Shown here: one piece after another, positions 41,417 through 50,721 of the stretch
Position numbering within the stretch: the stretch's first letter is position 1
How the letters are laid out: each line of letters begins with the position of its first letter
Source: Bradyrhizobium zhengyangense
Lineage (GTDB): Bacteria; Pseudomonadota; Alphaproteobacteria; Rhizobiales; Xanthobacteraceae
Assembly: GCF_022012435.1 (NCBI RefSeq)
Contig: NZ_JAKLUA010000012.1
Span: 142,802 to 206,801 of the forward strand
Length of the DNA stretch: 64,000 bases
Direction: 5' to 3'
The notes under the pieces: model-generated
Database searches by the model: none
Seen by the model: only the letters and a program-made list of their open reading frames with translations
What the model was told of the DNA's origin: nothing
Position numbers and translations under genes: made by a program

Positions 41417-42238
41417 TCAGCTCACTCGCGCGATCAATTCCATGGCGCCGTGCGGTGCGCGCACCTTGCCCTCGTGGATGACATAGGCGAACACGTCGCG
41501 CGGTTCCTTCTTCGGCTTCGCCTTGTCAACCTTCGGCAGGTCGTCGGGTTCACTTCCCTCCGCCCAGGCTTGAAAACGTTCGGCCCAGGCGTCCAGCTGC
41601 TTCGGCGGATAGCAGGTCTTGATCTCGTCATTGCCCTTCTGCAACCGGGCATAGACGAAATCGCCGGCGACATCGGCAATCGCTGGATATTTTCCGTGTT
41701 CGGCAAACACGACCGGCGTCTCGAATTGGCGGATCAGCGCGATGAAATCGGGTGTGCAGAAACTGTCATGGCGCACCTCCACCACGTGACGCAGCGGGCG
41801 TCCGTCGAGCTTGCGTGGCAACAGCTCCAGGAACTTGCCGAAATCGGCGCCGTCGAATTTCTTGGTCGGCGCGAACTGCCACAGCGCCGGGCCAAGATGG
41901 TCGCCGAGTTCCAGCACGCCGGAATCGTAGAAGCGTTTGATGGAATCGCCGGCCTCGGCCAGTACGCGCCTGTTGGTGGCAAAGCGCGGCCCCTTGACCG
42001 AGAACACAAAACCATCGGGCACTTCGCTCGCCCATTTGCGAAAGCTCTCCGGCTTCTGCGAGCCGTAATAGGTGCCGTTGATCTCGATCGAGGTCAGCTT
42101 CGAGGCGGCGTAGGACAGCTCCTTCGCCTGCGTCAGCTTCTCTGGATAGAACACGCCGCGCCAGGGCTCGAAGGTCCAGCCGCCGATGCCGATGTAGATG
42201 TTGCCGGATTTCTTGGACGCGGTTTTTGCTTTGGCCAC
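41417..42238 (-). CDS. DUF72 family protein (YecE-like), 273 aa
   Basis: A TIM-barrel-like DUF72 protein with IYIGIGGWTFEPWRGVFYPE at the N-terminus, SIEINGTYYGSQKPESFRKWA, FSVKGPRFATN, and VVEVRHDSFCTPDF. The function is unknown. The start codon is GTG at 42238. It leads a two-gene operon with DUF488. Confidence 0.91.
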   Translation of the reverse strand: MAKAKTASKKSGNIYIGIGGWTFEPWRGVFYPEKLTQAKELSYAASKLTSIEINGTYYGSQKPESFRKWASEVPDGFVFSVKGPRFATNRRVLAEAGDSIKRFYDSGVLELGDHLGPALWQFAPTKKFDGADFGKFLELLPRKLDGRPLRHVVEVRHDSFCTPDFIALIRQFETPVVFAEHGKYPAIADVAGDFVYARLQKGNDEIKTCYPPKQLDAWAERFQAWAEGSEPDDLPKVDKAKPKKEPRDVFAYVIHEGKVRAPHGAMELIARVS

Positions 42239-42358
42239 GGAGGATCTCGCATCGACGGGAAGGGGATGGCTGCATCCTATTCAAACCAGATGTGATTGGC
42301 CAGTTGTCGCATCCCGTCTAAGCTCGCCTCGCGATCTGCGAAAAAAAGGGAGAACAAG

Positions 42359-42739
42359 ATGCGGATGCTGATACTGGGAGCGGCGCTCGTCATGATGACA
42401 TCTGCTGCCATGACGCCTGTTGCGAGGGCGGATGACGACGATGCGAAAGGCGCGCAGAAGCTCGCCATGCAGGGCCGCGACGATTACTGGCATTGCCTGG
42501 CGCGGGAGTATTCGCGCGACAGCAATCAGGGCCTGTCGGAGCAGGAGTTCGGTCGCTCGGTGGCCGGGGCCTGCCCGTCGGAGCGGCAGTATTACCGGGT
42601 GGCGCTACTCGACTATCTCACCTCGCAATATCCGAACATCGATTCCGGTGCCCATCTCGCGACCGCGAACAGGGCGGTGGAGTCGGCGCAGAAGGACATC
42701 GTGACCGCCTACGTCAAGCACCGGCCGCCGACGAAATAG
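42359..42739 (+). CDS. Exported hypothetical protein, 126 aa
   Basis: The Sec signal MRMLILGAALVMMTSAAMTPVARA (split near residue 24) precedes an acidic DDDDAKG and a helical domain with two cysteines (HCLAREYSRD and GACPSERQYY) that may form a disulfide. GGGAG lies six bases before the ATG. I do not recognise the family. Confidence 0.78.
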   Translation: MRMLILGAALVMMTSAAMTPVARADDDDAKGAQKLAMQGRDDYWHCLAREYSRDSNQGLSEQEFGRSVAGACPSERQYYRVALLDYLTSQYPNIDSGAHLATANRAVESAQKDIVTAYVKHRPPTK

Positions 42740-42828
42740 GGCCATGACCTGTTGCGGCCCGGCAGCCCTTCCGACCGCGCCTTCATCCGTGATATGAGAG
42801 GGCTCATCTGGAACAGGGACGTGGTGGT

Positions 42829-43035
42829 ATGTCGTCTGAGTCGGTAGGTGGCATTTTTGGCGCGATCGTCGCCGCGGTCGTGCTCGCAGTCGCCGTCGTC
42901 TTCGGGCCGATCGGCCAGTACGGCAAGCCCCCCAAGCCGGCCAAGGTCGATCCAGCCCCCGCCGCCATGGCGCCTGCCGCCCCTGTGGCCCCCGCGCCTC
43001 GGGGCCCGGTGATCCGGGAAGTCCCGAATCAATAA
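42829..43035 (+). CDS. Small single-pass membrane protein with Pro/Ala-rich tail, 68 aa
   Basis: One hydrophobic helix (about residues 8-27) is followed by a Pro/Ala-rich low-complexity tail (KVDPAPAAMAPAAPVAPAPRG). GGGACG precedes the ATG by about eight bases. It is likely anchored in the inner membrane. The function is unknown. Confidence 0.62.
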   Translation: MSSESVGGIFGAIVAAVVLAVAVVFGPIGQYGKPPKPAKVDPAPAAMAPAAPVAPAPRGPVIREVPNQ

Positions 43036-43281
43036 TGGCCTGAAAAGGGCGGTTTCGGCCACTTGCAAAGCGGCTTAGCCATTCCCATTTAGCTTGTAAC
43101 GGCGACGTTGAGTCAAAAGCTCCGGCGCTGGAACGACCTTGGAATAGCTTGGGCCTGCGCCGGATGTACGCGCGGTCCCGCCGTTCCGGGGTCGTTGGCA
43201 TTTTAGGCCCCCTTTTGGGGCTGTCTCCCTGAAAAAGCTCCGGCTTGGCAGCGCAGGACGCGGCGGATATACGCTGCCGTC

Positions 43282-44409
43282 ATGAATGAAGCGATCAAAC
43301 CGGGCGTCGACGGCCAGACCCAAGAGGGGCCGGAACTGTCGGTCATTGTCCCGACCTTCAACGAGCGCGACAACGTCACCGTGCTGTACCGGCGGCTGGA
43401 GGCGACGCTTCCCAACGTCGCCTGGGAGGTCGTGTTCGTCGACGACAACTCGCCTGATGGCACCTGGGACGTCGTGCGCGAACTGGCGCAGAAGGACAGC
43501 CGCGTGCGCTGCATCCGCCGTATCGGCCGCCGCGGCCTGTCAGGCGCCTGCATCGAGGGCATTTTGGCCTCCAGCGCGCCTTATGCGGCCGTGATGGACG
43601 CCGACCTCCAGCACGACGAAACCCAGCTGCCGAAGATGCTGCTGCTGCTCGCAAGCGACAAGGCCGACCTTGTCGTCGGCAGCCGCTACATCGAGGGCTA
43701 CAAGAGCGAAGGCTTCAACAAGCAGCGCGCCGGCGCCAGCGCGCTGGCGACCGAGGTCGCCAGGAAGATACTCCGGGTCGAGATCGCCGATCCGATGAGC
43801 GGCTTCTTCATGGTTCGCCGCGACCGTTTCGAGCAATTGGCGCCGAAACTCTCGGTGCACGGCTTCAAGATCCTGCTCGACCTCGTTGCGACCGCGCACG
43901 GCTCCCTGCGTGCGATCGAAATTCCCTACACGTTCGGCGCCCGCCAGCATGGCGAAAGCAAGCTCGATTCCCTGGTGGCGCTCGACTTCCTCGGCCTCGT
44001 GCTGGCGAAGCTGACCAACGACATCGTCTCGCTGCGCTTCATCCTGTTCGCGATGGTCGGCGGCATCGGCCTCATGGTGCATCTCGCAACGCTGTTCATC
44101 GCACTTCAGCTGATCAGGGTGCCGTTCGCGGAGGCGCAGGCCGCCGGTGCGATCGTCGCCATGACCACCAATTTCATCATGAACAACTTCCTCACCTATC
44201 GCGATCAGCGGCTGAAGGGTTTTGCGATCCTGCGCGGCCTGATCATGTTCTACGTCGTCTGCAGCGTCGGCCTGCTCGCCAATGTCGGCGTGGCCTTCTC
44301 TGTCTACGATCAGGAGCCGATCTGGTGGCTGGCCGGCATGGCCGGGGCGCTGATGGGCGTGGTGTGGAATTACGCGATGTCCGGACTGTTCGTCTGGCGC
44401 AAGAAATAG
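43282..44409 (+). CDS. DPM/ArnC-like glycosyltransferase fused to a GtrA membrane domain
   Basis: The GT2 domain (about residues 17-245) makes a polyprenyl-phosphate sugar: LSVIVPTFNERDNV, FVDDNSPDGTWDVV, AVMDADLQHDE (DXD metal site), SRYIEG, and ADPMSGFFMVRR. The C-terminal part (about 250-375) is a four-helix GtrA domain that may move the lipid-linked sugar across the membrane. The next gene is a GT-C transferase that would use such a donor. Confidence 0.92.
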   Translation: MNEAIKPGVDGQTQEGPELSVIVPTFNERDNVTVLYRRLEATLPNVAWEVVFVDDNSPDGTWDVVRELAQKDSRVRCIRRIGRRGLSGACIEGILASSAPYAAVMDADLQHDETQLPKMLLLLASDKADLVVGSRYIEGYKSEGFNKQRAGASALATEVARKILRVEIADPMSGFFMVRRDRFEQLAPKLSVHGFKILLDLVATAHGSLRAIEIPYTFGARQHGESKLDSLVALDFLGLVLAKLTNDIVSLRFILFAMVGGIGLMVHLATLFIALQLIRVPFAEAQAAGAIVAMTTNFIMNNFLTYRDQRLKGFAILRGLIMFYVVCSVGLLANVGVAFSVYDQEPIWWLAGMAGALMGVVWNYAMSGLFVWRKK

Positions 44410-44427
44410 CGCGCCAAGGATTCAGCT

Positions 44428-45933
44428 ATGGGTGGGGCTGACGCGCGGATCGTCCGCAATACGGCGCTGGTGATTCTCGCGCTGGTCGTCTTGCGGCTGG
44501 TCGCGGCCGCCTTCACGCCGATCACCTTCGACGAAGCCTATTACTGGATGTGGTCGAAGAATCTGGCGGGCGGGTATTACGACCACCCGCCGATGGTGGC
44601 TTACGTCATCCGTGCCGGCACTATGATCGCCGGCGATACCGAGCTCGGCGTCCGCCTGGTCTCGATCCTGCTCGCGCTTCCGATGAGCTATGCGATCTAT
44701 CGCTCGGCCGCGATCCTGTTCGGCGGTGCGCGGGTGGCTGCGACCAGCGCCATCCTGCTCAACGTCACCATGATGGCCTCCGTCGGCACGCTGATCGTGA
44801 CGCCGGATGCGCCGTTATTGGTTGCCTCCAGCTTCGTGCTGTTCTTCCTCGCCAAGGTGCTCGAGACTGGCCGCGGTGTCTGGTGGCTTGCGGTCGGCGC
44901 AGCCGTCGGCGCGGCGCTGCTGTCGAAGTACACTGCGATGTTCTTTGGCGCTGCGATCCTGATCTGGCTCGCTTCCGTGCCGAAACTGCGGCGCTGGTTC
45001 CTCTCGCCCTGGCCCTATCTCGGCGGCCTCGTCGCGCTGGCGCTGTTCTCGCCGGTGATCCTGTGGAATGCGGATCATCATTGGGTCTCGTTCGTCAAGC
45101 AGCTCGGGCGCGCCAAGATCGAGGATTTCCGCCCGGTCTTCATCGCCGAGCTGATCCCGACCCAGATCGCATTCGCGACGCCGCTGGTCTTCATCCTTGG
45201 CGCGATGGGCCTGCATGCGCTGACCTGGCGCCGGGCCGGCGCGCTGGCCTCCCGCGTGCTGATCGAGACGATGTTCTGGACCATTGTCGTCTATTTCTTC
45301 TGGCATTCGCTGCATGCGCGCGTCGAGGCCAACTGGTTTGCGCCGGTTTATCCGCCGTTCATTGTCGCCGCCGCAGCCGCCGCCAACCTTGCACAGTGGA
45401 AGCCGCGGGCGCGACGCCTGGTGGATTTTTGCCTGCGCTGGGCCGCGCCTGCTGGCATCGTGATGTTCGCCGCACTGATCCTGCAGGCCAATACAGGCTG
45501 GCTATCCGGTTATCGCCGCGATGCGACCGTGCGCAGCGTCGGCGTCGGCTGGCGCGAGCTCGCTGCCAATATCGAAGCAGAACGCGTGCGCCATGGTGCG
45601 ACCTGCGTGCTCACGCCTGATTACGGCACCACCGGCTGGCTCGCCTTCTATCTGCCGCGCGGGGCCTGCGTGGTGCAGCAGAACCAGCGCATCCGCTGGG
45701 TCAACATGCCCGAGCCGGATCCGAAACTGCTCGCAGGCAAGCTGCTCTATGTCGACGAAGTCAGGCCCGATGGCCATCCCTTCCTCAACGATCTCTTCAC
45801 GCATGTGACGCGTGTCGCCGAGCTGCAGCGCAAGCGCGGGCCGCTCGTGGTCGAGACCTACGGCGTCGACCTGCTCGAGGGTGCCAAGGGCGACGTCCTG
45901 GATCGCTCGCCGCCGCCCGAACTGGTGCCTTGA
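44428..45933 (+). CDS. ArnT/PMT-like GT-C (family 39) glycosyltransferase, 501 aa
   Basis: A multi-helix inner-membrane enzyme. The N-terminal periplasmic loop has TFDEAYYWMWSKNLAGGYYDHPPMVAYVI, which carries the GT-C catalytic acidic residue (Asp/Glu near residue 33), as in ArnT and PMT. About 11 helices follow, then a periplasmic C-terminal domain. It transfers a sugar from polyprenyl phosphate to lipid A, a protein or another acceptor. AAGGA precedes its ATG, 18 bases after the DPM-like gene. Confidence 0.91.
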   Translation: MGGADARIVRNTALVILALVVLRLVAAAFTPITFDEAYYWMWSKNLAGGYYDHPPMVAYVIRAGTMIAGDTELGVRLVSILLALPMSYAIYRSAAILFGGARVAATSAILLNVTMMASVGTLIVTPDAPLLVASSFVLFFLAKVLETGRGVWWLAVGAAVGAALLSKYTAMFFGAAILIWLASVPKLRRWFLSPWPYLGGLVALALFSPVILWNADHHWVSFVKQLGRAKIEDFRPVFIAELIPTQIAFATPLVFILGAMGLHALTWRRAGALASRVLIETMFWTIVVYFFWHSLHARVEANWFAPVYPPFIVAAAAAANLAQWKPRARRLVDFCLRWAAPAGIVMFAALILQANTGWLSGYRRDATVRSVGVGWRELAANIEAERVRHGATCVLTPDYGTTGWLAFYLPRGACVVQQNQRIRWVNMPEPDPKLLAGKLLYVDEVRPDGHPFLNDLFTHVTRVAELQRKRGPLVVETYGVDLLEGAKGDVLDRSPPPELVP

Positions 45934-45937
45934 GCGA

Positions 45938-46966
45938 TCACAAGATCTTGCCGTTGAACGACAATTCCTTGATCCGCTTTTCCCAGTCGATCAGGGAACG
46001 GTACCATCCCAGCGTATGGGTGGTGGGATCGTCGCCACTCACCGTGCCACGCTCCAGAGCCTGTTTTATCTCCACGATACCTTCATGGACGCGGGAGGAT
46101 GGATCGAATTTCAGGCGTTGGATGATCTTGGCAAAGGACAAATTATAGGTTCGCTTGTCCGTCGCATCCGGGATCGTATGCGTAACGATGTTCGGGATGA
46201 TGTCCTTGACGAAGTTGGCGAGCTGCTTGATCTGATAGTTGAGATCGTCACTGCCGACGTTGAACGTTTCCCCGGACACGACTGACGCTTCGCTCTCGAT
46301 GCCCATCATCAGGGCGCGGCAGACGTCATGAACGTGGATGAACGGCCGCCATTGCTCGCCGCCTCCCATGACGTAGATCACCCGCTCCTTCCAGGCGCGG
46401 AGCGTCATGACGTTGATGGCGAGGTCGAAGCGCATGCGCGGAGCCAGGCCAAACACGGTGCTGTTGCGCAAGATGACCGTTTCGAACGTATCGCTTTGCA
46501 GCTTGCGCAGCTCGTCCTCGACGTGGAGCTTGCTTTCGGCATACAGCGTCTGCGGCCGGCAGACCGCGTGCTCGTTGAGCGACACTTCCTGGCCGTGGCC
46601 GTAGACCGACGCCGAGCTCGAATAGACATAGCGGCGAACGCCGGCCCGCTTAGCCGCGCGAGCCAGACGAACGCCCCCCTGATGGTTGATCGAGACCGTC
46701 AGCTCGGGGTCGATTTCGGCGGAGGCGTCGTTGCTCAGTCCCGCCAGATCGATGACAGCGTCCATGCCTTCGAACTGTTGGGGGTCGACGGTGCGGATGT
46801 CGTCGACGAGCATCTTGATGTTCGGGTGGGAAGCCGCCTGCATGAATCGATCCCGGCCGAAAAAACATCGATCGAGCGCAGTCACCGAATAACCCTTTTG
46901 GGCCAGCATCTGGCACAGTGGAATGCCGATATAGCCGCCTGCTCCAGTGACGAGAACTTTCTGCAT
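45938..46966 (-). CDS. NAD-dependent epimerase/dehydratase (extended SDR), 342 aa
   Basis: It acts on nucleotide sugars. The Rossmann motif is VTGAGGYIGIPL; the catalytic triad is seen in YSSSASVYG and YAESKLHVE (Tyr/Lys). HVHDVCRALMMGIESEA is typical of GalE/RmlB-like enzymes. It is convergent with the GT-C gene (four bases between stops) and follows the aminotransferase gene on the same strand (52-base gap). The substrate cannot be deduced. Confidence 0.9.
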   Translation of the reverse strand: MQKVLVTGAGGYIGIPLCQMLAQKGYSVTALDRCFFGRDRFMQAASHPNIKMLVDDIRTVDPQQFEGMDAVIDLAGLSNDASAEIDPELTVSINHQGGVRLARAAKRAGVRRYVYSSSASVYGHGQEVSLNEHAVCRPQTLYAESKLHVEDELRKLQSDTFETVILRNSTVFGLAPRMRFDLAINVMTLRAWKERVIYVMGGGEQWRPFIHVHDVCRALMMGIESEASVVSGETFNVGSDDLNYQIKQLANFVKDIIPNIVTHTIPDATDKRTYNLSFAKIIQRLKFDPSSRVHEGIVEIKQALERGTVSGDDPTTHTLGWYRSLIDWEKRIKELSFNGKIL

Positions 46967-47018
46967 GTCCTAGACTTCTATATGCTTGGGAAACATCGGG
47001 TTGGCTGCGACTATGCGA

Positions 47019-48191
47019 TTAAGGCTTCGTTCTGTTTTGCGCCGATTGGCGCGCATACCGGATGGCGGCAACGATGAGATCGCATTCCTCGTCGGTCATG
47101 TCGTTGTAGACCGGGAGCGCAATGACGTTGTAAGCGACCCTTTCCGTCACGGGTAAATTCACTTCCCTCTGCGTCGTGTAGGCGGTCATGTGGTGGCAGG
47201 GCGGGCTGTAATACTTCCGGACGAAGACATTGTGGGTCTCGAGCGCTGACGTCAGTGCATCCCGGTCGAGCCCGAACTCCCTGGCGTCGACGACGACCGG
47301 CAGATAGAGCCAATTCGTTTGCACGCCTGCAGGCTCTCGCCCCACACGCAAACCGGGAATTTTGGAAAGCCCGGTCCGCATGCGCTCGACGGCGTGTCGG
47401 CGCGTCGCAATGGCCTGCTCGAACGTCTTGAGTTGCTCGAGGCCGATGAGGGCCGATATCTCGAGCATTTTCCCGTTCAAGCCCGGCTCGTGACAATCGG
47501 CGCCGTCGACTTGCCCGAAGTTGCGCATCGCCTTGACGCGCGCGAGCAATTCCAAATCGTGGCTGCAGACGCAGCCGCCTTCCATTGTTGCGAAAGCCTT
47601 GGTGGCGTGGAAGCTGAACATCTGCGCGTCTGCGCAGCCGCCCACCAATTGCCCATTGAATCGCGTTCCGAAAGAGGGCGCGCTATCGACCAGAAATCTC
47701 AGCTTGTGAGTTTCGGCTATCCGGGCGAGCGTCGCGTAATCGCTGGCGATCCCATAAGCGTCGACAGCAAGAATGGCGACGGTACGGTCAGTGATCCTGC
47801 GCTCGACATCATCAGGGTCGAGGCGCATCGTCTGGTCGTCGAGAATGTCGGCAAAGACCGGTTCGGCGCCGACCCATTTGATGGCATGCGGTGTTGCGCT
47901 GAACGTGAACGACGGCACGATGACTTCGCCGCCGGTGATTCCCGCAGCCCGCAACATGGCCATCATCCCGATCTGGCCATTGCAGAAAACAAGGGTAGGA
48001 ACGCCGAGATACTCGCTCAGGCGCGTCTCGAATTCGACGACCCAGCGGGAATTGTTCGTGACCTGGCCCGTCTCCAGCGCGGTTTCGAAAGCGGCCAAGA
48101 ACTGTTCGGTTCTTGGAAACCTTGGACGCACGATATGAAGCGGGCTCCTGGCCAGGGGCGTGAGAGATTCAAGCGGGACTGCGGCAGTCAT
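47019..48191 (-). CDS. DegT/DnrJ/EryC1 sugar aminotransferase
   Basis: A PLP enzyme (390 aa) that puts an amino group on a keto nucleotide sugar. Motifs: VPSFTFSATPHAIKWVGAEPVF, ILAVDAYGIASDYATL, PLP lysine in SFHATKAFATMEGG, and NGKMLEISALIGLEQL. The start was set at ATG 48191, with AGGA before it; a TTG at 48215 is in frame. Together with the epimerase downstream it would make an amino sugar for the cluster's glycan (inference). Confidence 0.92.
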   Translation of the reverse strand: MTAAVPLESLTPLARSPLHIVRPRFPRTEQFLAAFETALETGQVTNNSRWVVEFETRLSEYLGVPTLVFCNGQIGMMAMLRAAGITGGEVIVPSFTFSATPHAIKWVGAEPVFADILDDQTMRLDPDDVERRITDRTVAILAVDAYGIASDYATLARIAETHKLRFLVDSAPSFGTRFNGQLVGGCADAQMFSFHATKAFATMEGGCVCSHDLELLARVKAMRNFGQVDGADCHEPGLNGKMLEISALIGLEQLKTFEQAIATRRHAVERMRTGLSKIPGLRVGREPAGVQTNWLYLPVVVDAREFGLDRDALTSALETHNVFVRKYYSPPCHHMTAYTTQREVNLPVTERVAYNVIALPVYNDMTDEECDLIVAAIRYARQSAQNRTKP

Positions 48192-48372
48192 CTCGAGTCC
48201 TGAATATCGATTCAAGTCTGTGACGGCTTACCGATATAGATCGAGACTTGCGTGGAGCATTCGTGCGCGACGTGATCCGCGATTGACAGGCGCGTTTGGA
48301 CTAGCCCCGACTGGCGAATCAATATTCTAGTGGCGCTCTCCGGCATCCATTCGCGAACGGTCCTTTTGGCAT

Positions 48373-49119
48373 ATGAAGAATTTCGTCATTAATCTCGATC
48401 GCCATCCAGAGAAATTCGAGAACTTCCTGAAGCGCAATGCGGGCTGTGGAATCGCCTTCGAGCGCTTCTCCGCGACGAATGGCCTTGAGTTGACCGATCA
48501 GGAGGTGATGGCGATGCGGCTCGTTGCGCCCGGATCGCAGTTCACCAGGGGAGCCGTTGGCGGCGCCGCTTCACTGTGGCGGATCTTGAACTGGATCGCC
48601 AAGCAGAATGAGCCTGCCCTTGTCTTTGAGGACGATTGTACCATCCGCCACGACATCATCGGACGCCTGGAGGCGCTTCTTCCGTCCCTTGGGAGCTGGG
48701 ATCTTTTGGTGCTCGGATACAATACGGATTCGATACTTGATCTCGAGCTCGCGCAGGGCATGAAGTCGATGATGGTCTTTCGGCCCATCCACCCGGATGA
48801 CGCGAGTGATGCCGCTTTCCAGAGGTCGAATTCTCAGGTGGCCGCGCTCCGGCTCAATTGTTGTTTCGGCCCGGCCGGGACCGCGATCTCTCCCCAGGGA
48901 GCGTCGAGGTTGCTGGAGCTCTGTTTCCCGATGGACAACCGGCCTGTCAGAATCGAGGCGCTCGGAAACCGCATGCTGCCAACGATAGGATTGGATGGGA
49001 TGGGGAACAGCACCTACCACCTCTTCAAGGCGTATGCTTGCTTCGCGCCGCTTGTGGTGCCGCGCAACAACAATGCGACGTCGACTACCTATACTCACGA
49101 TGCGCGCATCTGGGGCTAA
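48373..49119 (+). CDS. Glycosyltransferase family 25 (LPS-type) protein, 248 aa
   Basis: It shows the GT25 pattern: FVINLDRHPEKFENF at the start, FERFSATNG, TRGAVGGAASLWRIL, and the metal-binding ALVFEDDCTIR. Enzymes of this family add Gal or Glc to LPS, or glycosylate proteins. It is divergent from the aminotransferase across a 181-base gap. A WbqC-type gene follows after 16 bases. Confidence 0.88.
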   Translation: MKNFVINLDRHPEKFENFLKRNAGCGIAFERFSATNGLELTDQEVMAMRLVAPGSQFTRGAVGGAASLWRILNWIAKQNEPALVFEDDCTIRHDIIGRLEALLPSLGSWDLLVLGYNTDSILDLELAQGMKSMMVFRPIHPDDASDAAFQRSNSQVAALRLNCCFGPAGTAISPQGASRLLELCFPMDNRPVRIEALGNRMLPTIGLDGMGNSTYHLFKAYACFAPLVVPRNNNATSTTYTHDARIWG

Positions 49120-49135
49120 CAGGGCGTCGCGCACG

Positions 49136-49846
49136 ATGAAACTCGCGATCATGCAGCCGTATTTTCTTCCTTATATCGGCTATTATCAGCTCATTAGTGC
49201 GGTCGATCTCTTCATCGTCTATGATAACGTAAAATATGTAAAAAAGGGCTGGATCAACCGCAACAGGATGCTGGTCAACGGCAAGGACGCGTTGTTCTCG
49301 CTCCCGTTGAAGAAGGACTCGGACGCCCTCGATATTCGCGACAGGGAGTTGGCGGCCGACTTCGACCGTGCAAAGCTGCTCAATCAATGGCAAGGGGCCT
49401 ATAGAACCGCGCCTTTCTTCAAGCAGACCTTTCCACTTCTGGAAGAGATTGTTGGCTTTCAAGATCCTAATCTATTTCGCTATCTCTTCAATTCGTTGCA
49501 GATGACCTGCGAGCATCTCGGTTTGAAGACCTCATTCAAAATCTCGTCCGAGGTGCCGATCGATCATTCGCTCAAGTTCCAGGATAGGGTGCTTGCATTG
49601 TGCGAAGCGGAAGGCACGCAAAAGTACATCAACGCGATCGGCGGCCTGGAGCTCTACGATGCCAATGCTTTCAGTGCCCGTGGAATCGAATTCAGAGCGC
49701 TTCGCGCGCGACCGTTTCCTTATCAGCAGTTCGGGCAGCCTCATGTGCCGTATCTATCGATCGTCGATTTGCTGATGTTCAACTCGGTATCGAAGCTGGG
49801 CGAGATCATCGCCGAAAACTACGATCTGGTTCAACAGAACGTATAG
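49136..49846 (+). CDS. WbqC-like family protein, 236 aa
   Basis: It matches the WbqC family: MKLAIMQPYFLPYIGYYQLI, FIVYDNVKYVKKGWINRNR, and a late HVPYLSIVDLLMFNS. WbqC proteins occur in O-antigen and glycoconjugate loci; their reaction is not settled, and a role in adding an acyl or aminoacyl group to an amino sugar is one proposal. The stretch around 49220-49250 is AT-rich compared with neighbouring housekeeping genes, which hints at acquired DNA. Confidence 0.88.
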   Translation: MKLAIMQPYFLPYIGYYQLISAVDLFIVYDNVKYVKKGWINRNRMLVNGKDALFSLPLKKDSDALDIRDRELAADFDRAKLLNQWQGAYRTAPFFKQTFPLLEEIVGFQDPNLFRYLFNSLQMTCEHLGLKTSFKISSEVPIDHSLKFQDRVLALCEAEGTQKYINAIGGLELYDANAFSARGIEFRALRARPFPYQQFGQPHVPYLSIVDLLMFNSVSKLGEIIAENYDLVQQNV

Positions 49847-49895
49847 GCCTTAAGCCCGGTTCGTCCGAAAACGGTCCGGCGTCGAGATCGACGCC

Positions 49896-50663
49896 TCATT
49901 CGAATACGACGTAACTCTGCTGCGGCGAGATCGTGCTGCGGCAGATGCGATAGCCCTGGGTGCCCCATGCCTCGCGCAGGGCCAGGGTTTCGCCCGGATT
50001 CTCGGCGAGGACCAACTCGTCAAACCCGACGATGCTGTTCTTTGCCAGATAGGGGCGAATGAGTTCGAGGCATCTCTTCGTCGGCTCGTAGAGATCAAGG
50101 TCGAAATAGGCCAGCGAGATGATCGTCTCGGGATGCTTCTCCAGATACACGGGAAGGGTTTCGGTCACGTCGCCCTTGACCAACTCGAACTTGCGAAGGT
50201 GGCTGCGCGGTGCGAGCTTCTCCTGCGCCGACAGGATGTCTGCCAGTACGTCTTCGTAATGGGGCGTGACGCTGAGCCCGCCGACCTTCAGCCCGTCGAA
50301 ATCGCCATCCTGGGGCGCTACCGACGGGAAGCCCTCGAACGTATCGAAGCCAACAACCTTGCGGCTCATGTTGTAGGGCTCGTAGATGTGGCGCATCGTC
50401 GTGAACAGCGCCATGTTCTGCCCCCAGCGCACGCCGAATTCCATGATGACGCCATGCGTGTGCAGGGTCATCGAATAGAGATCGTGCATGAAGAGAATAC
50501 GCGCCAGCGACGGGCGATTGAGGAACAGGCCGAGATTCGCGTGGAATTCGCGCGCAGGCATCGGCGACGTCTTCATCAGTTCCTGCAGCCGGCCGTAAGC
50601 GGCCACTTCGTCCTGGGCAGCAAAGGTAAAGTTCTGCGCGTCCTGCGGATCGCTTGGCGTCAT
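49896..50663 (-). CDS. TylF/MycF-like S-adenosylmethionine methyltransferase, 255 aa
   Basis: The chain contains MEFGVRWGQNMALFT (SAM site), VVGFDTFEGFPSVAPQDGD, a typical TylF/macrocin-O-methyltransferase segment, and later LAYFDLDLYEPTKRCLELI and NSIVGFDEL. TylF/MycF enzymes are metal-dependent sugar O-methyltransferases; the Asp residues near FDLDLYEP fit the metal site. It is last in a five-gene minus-strand group starting at 53930. Confidence 0.85.
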   Translation of the reverse strand: MTPSDPQDAQNFTFAAQDEVAAYGRLQELMKTSPMPAREFHANLGLFLNRPSLARILFMHDLYSMTLHTHGVIMEFGVRWGQNMALFTTMRHIYEPYNMSRKVVGFDTFEGFPSVAPQDGDFDGLKVGGLSVTPHYEDVLADILSAQEKLAPRSHLRKFELVKGDVTETLPVYLEKHPETIISLAYFDLDLYEPTKRCLELIRPYLAKNSIVGFDELVLAENPGETLALREAWGTQGYRICRSTISPQQSYVVFE

Positions 50664-50721
50664 GATTTGTGCTCACACGTTGCTATGTTGATGAGAGGAG
50701 AGGGCGCTGAGATCCCGACGC

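Noticed and set aside
43205..43222. GCCCC-CTTTT-GGGGC hairpin before the DPM-like gene as a terminator
   Set aside because: No T tract follows on either strand; too short to call.
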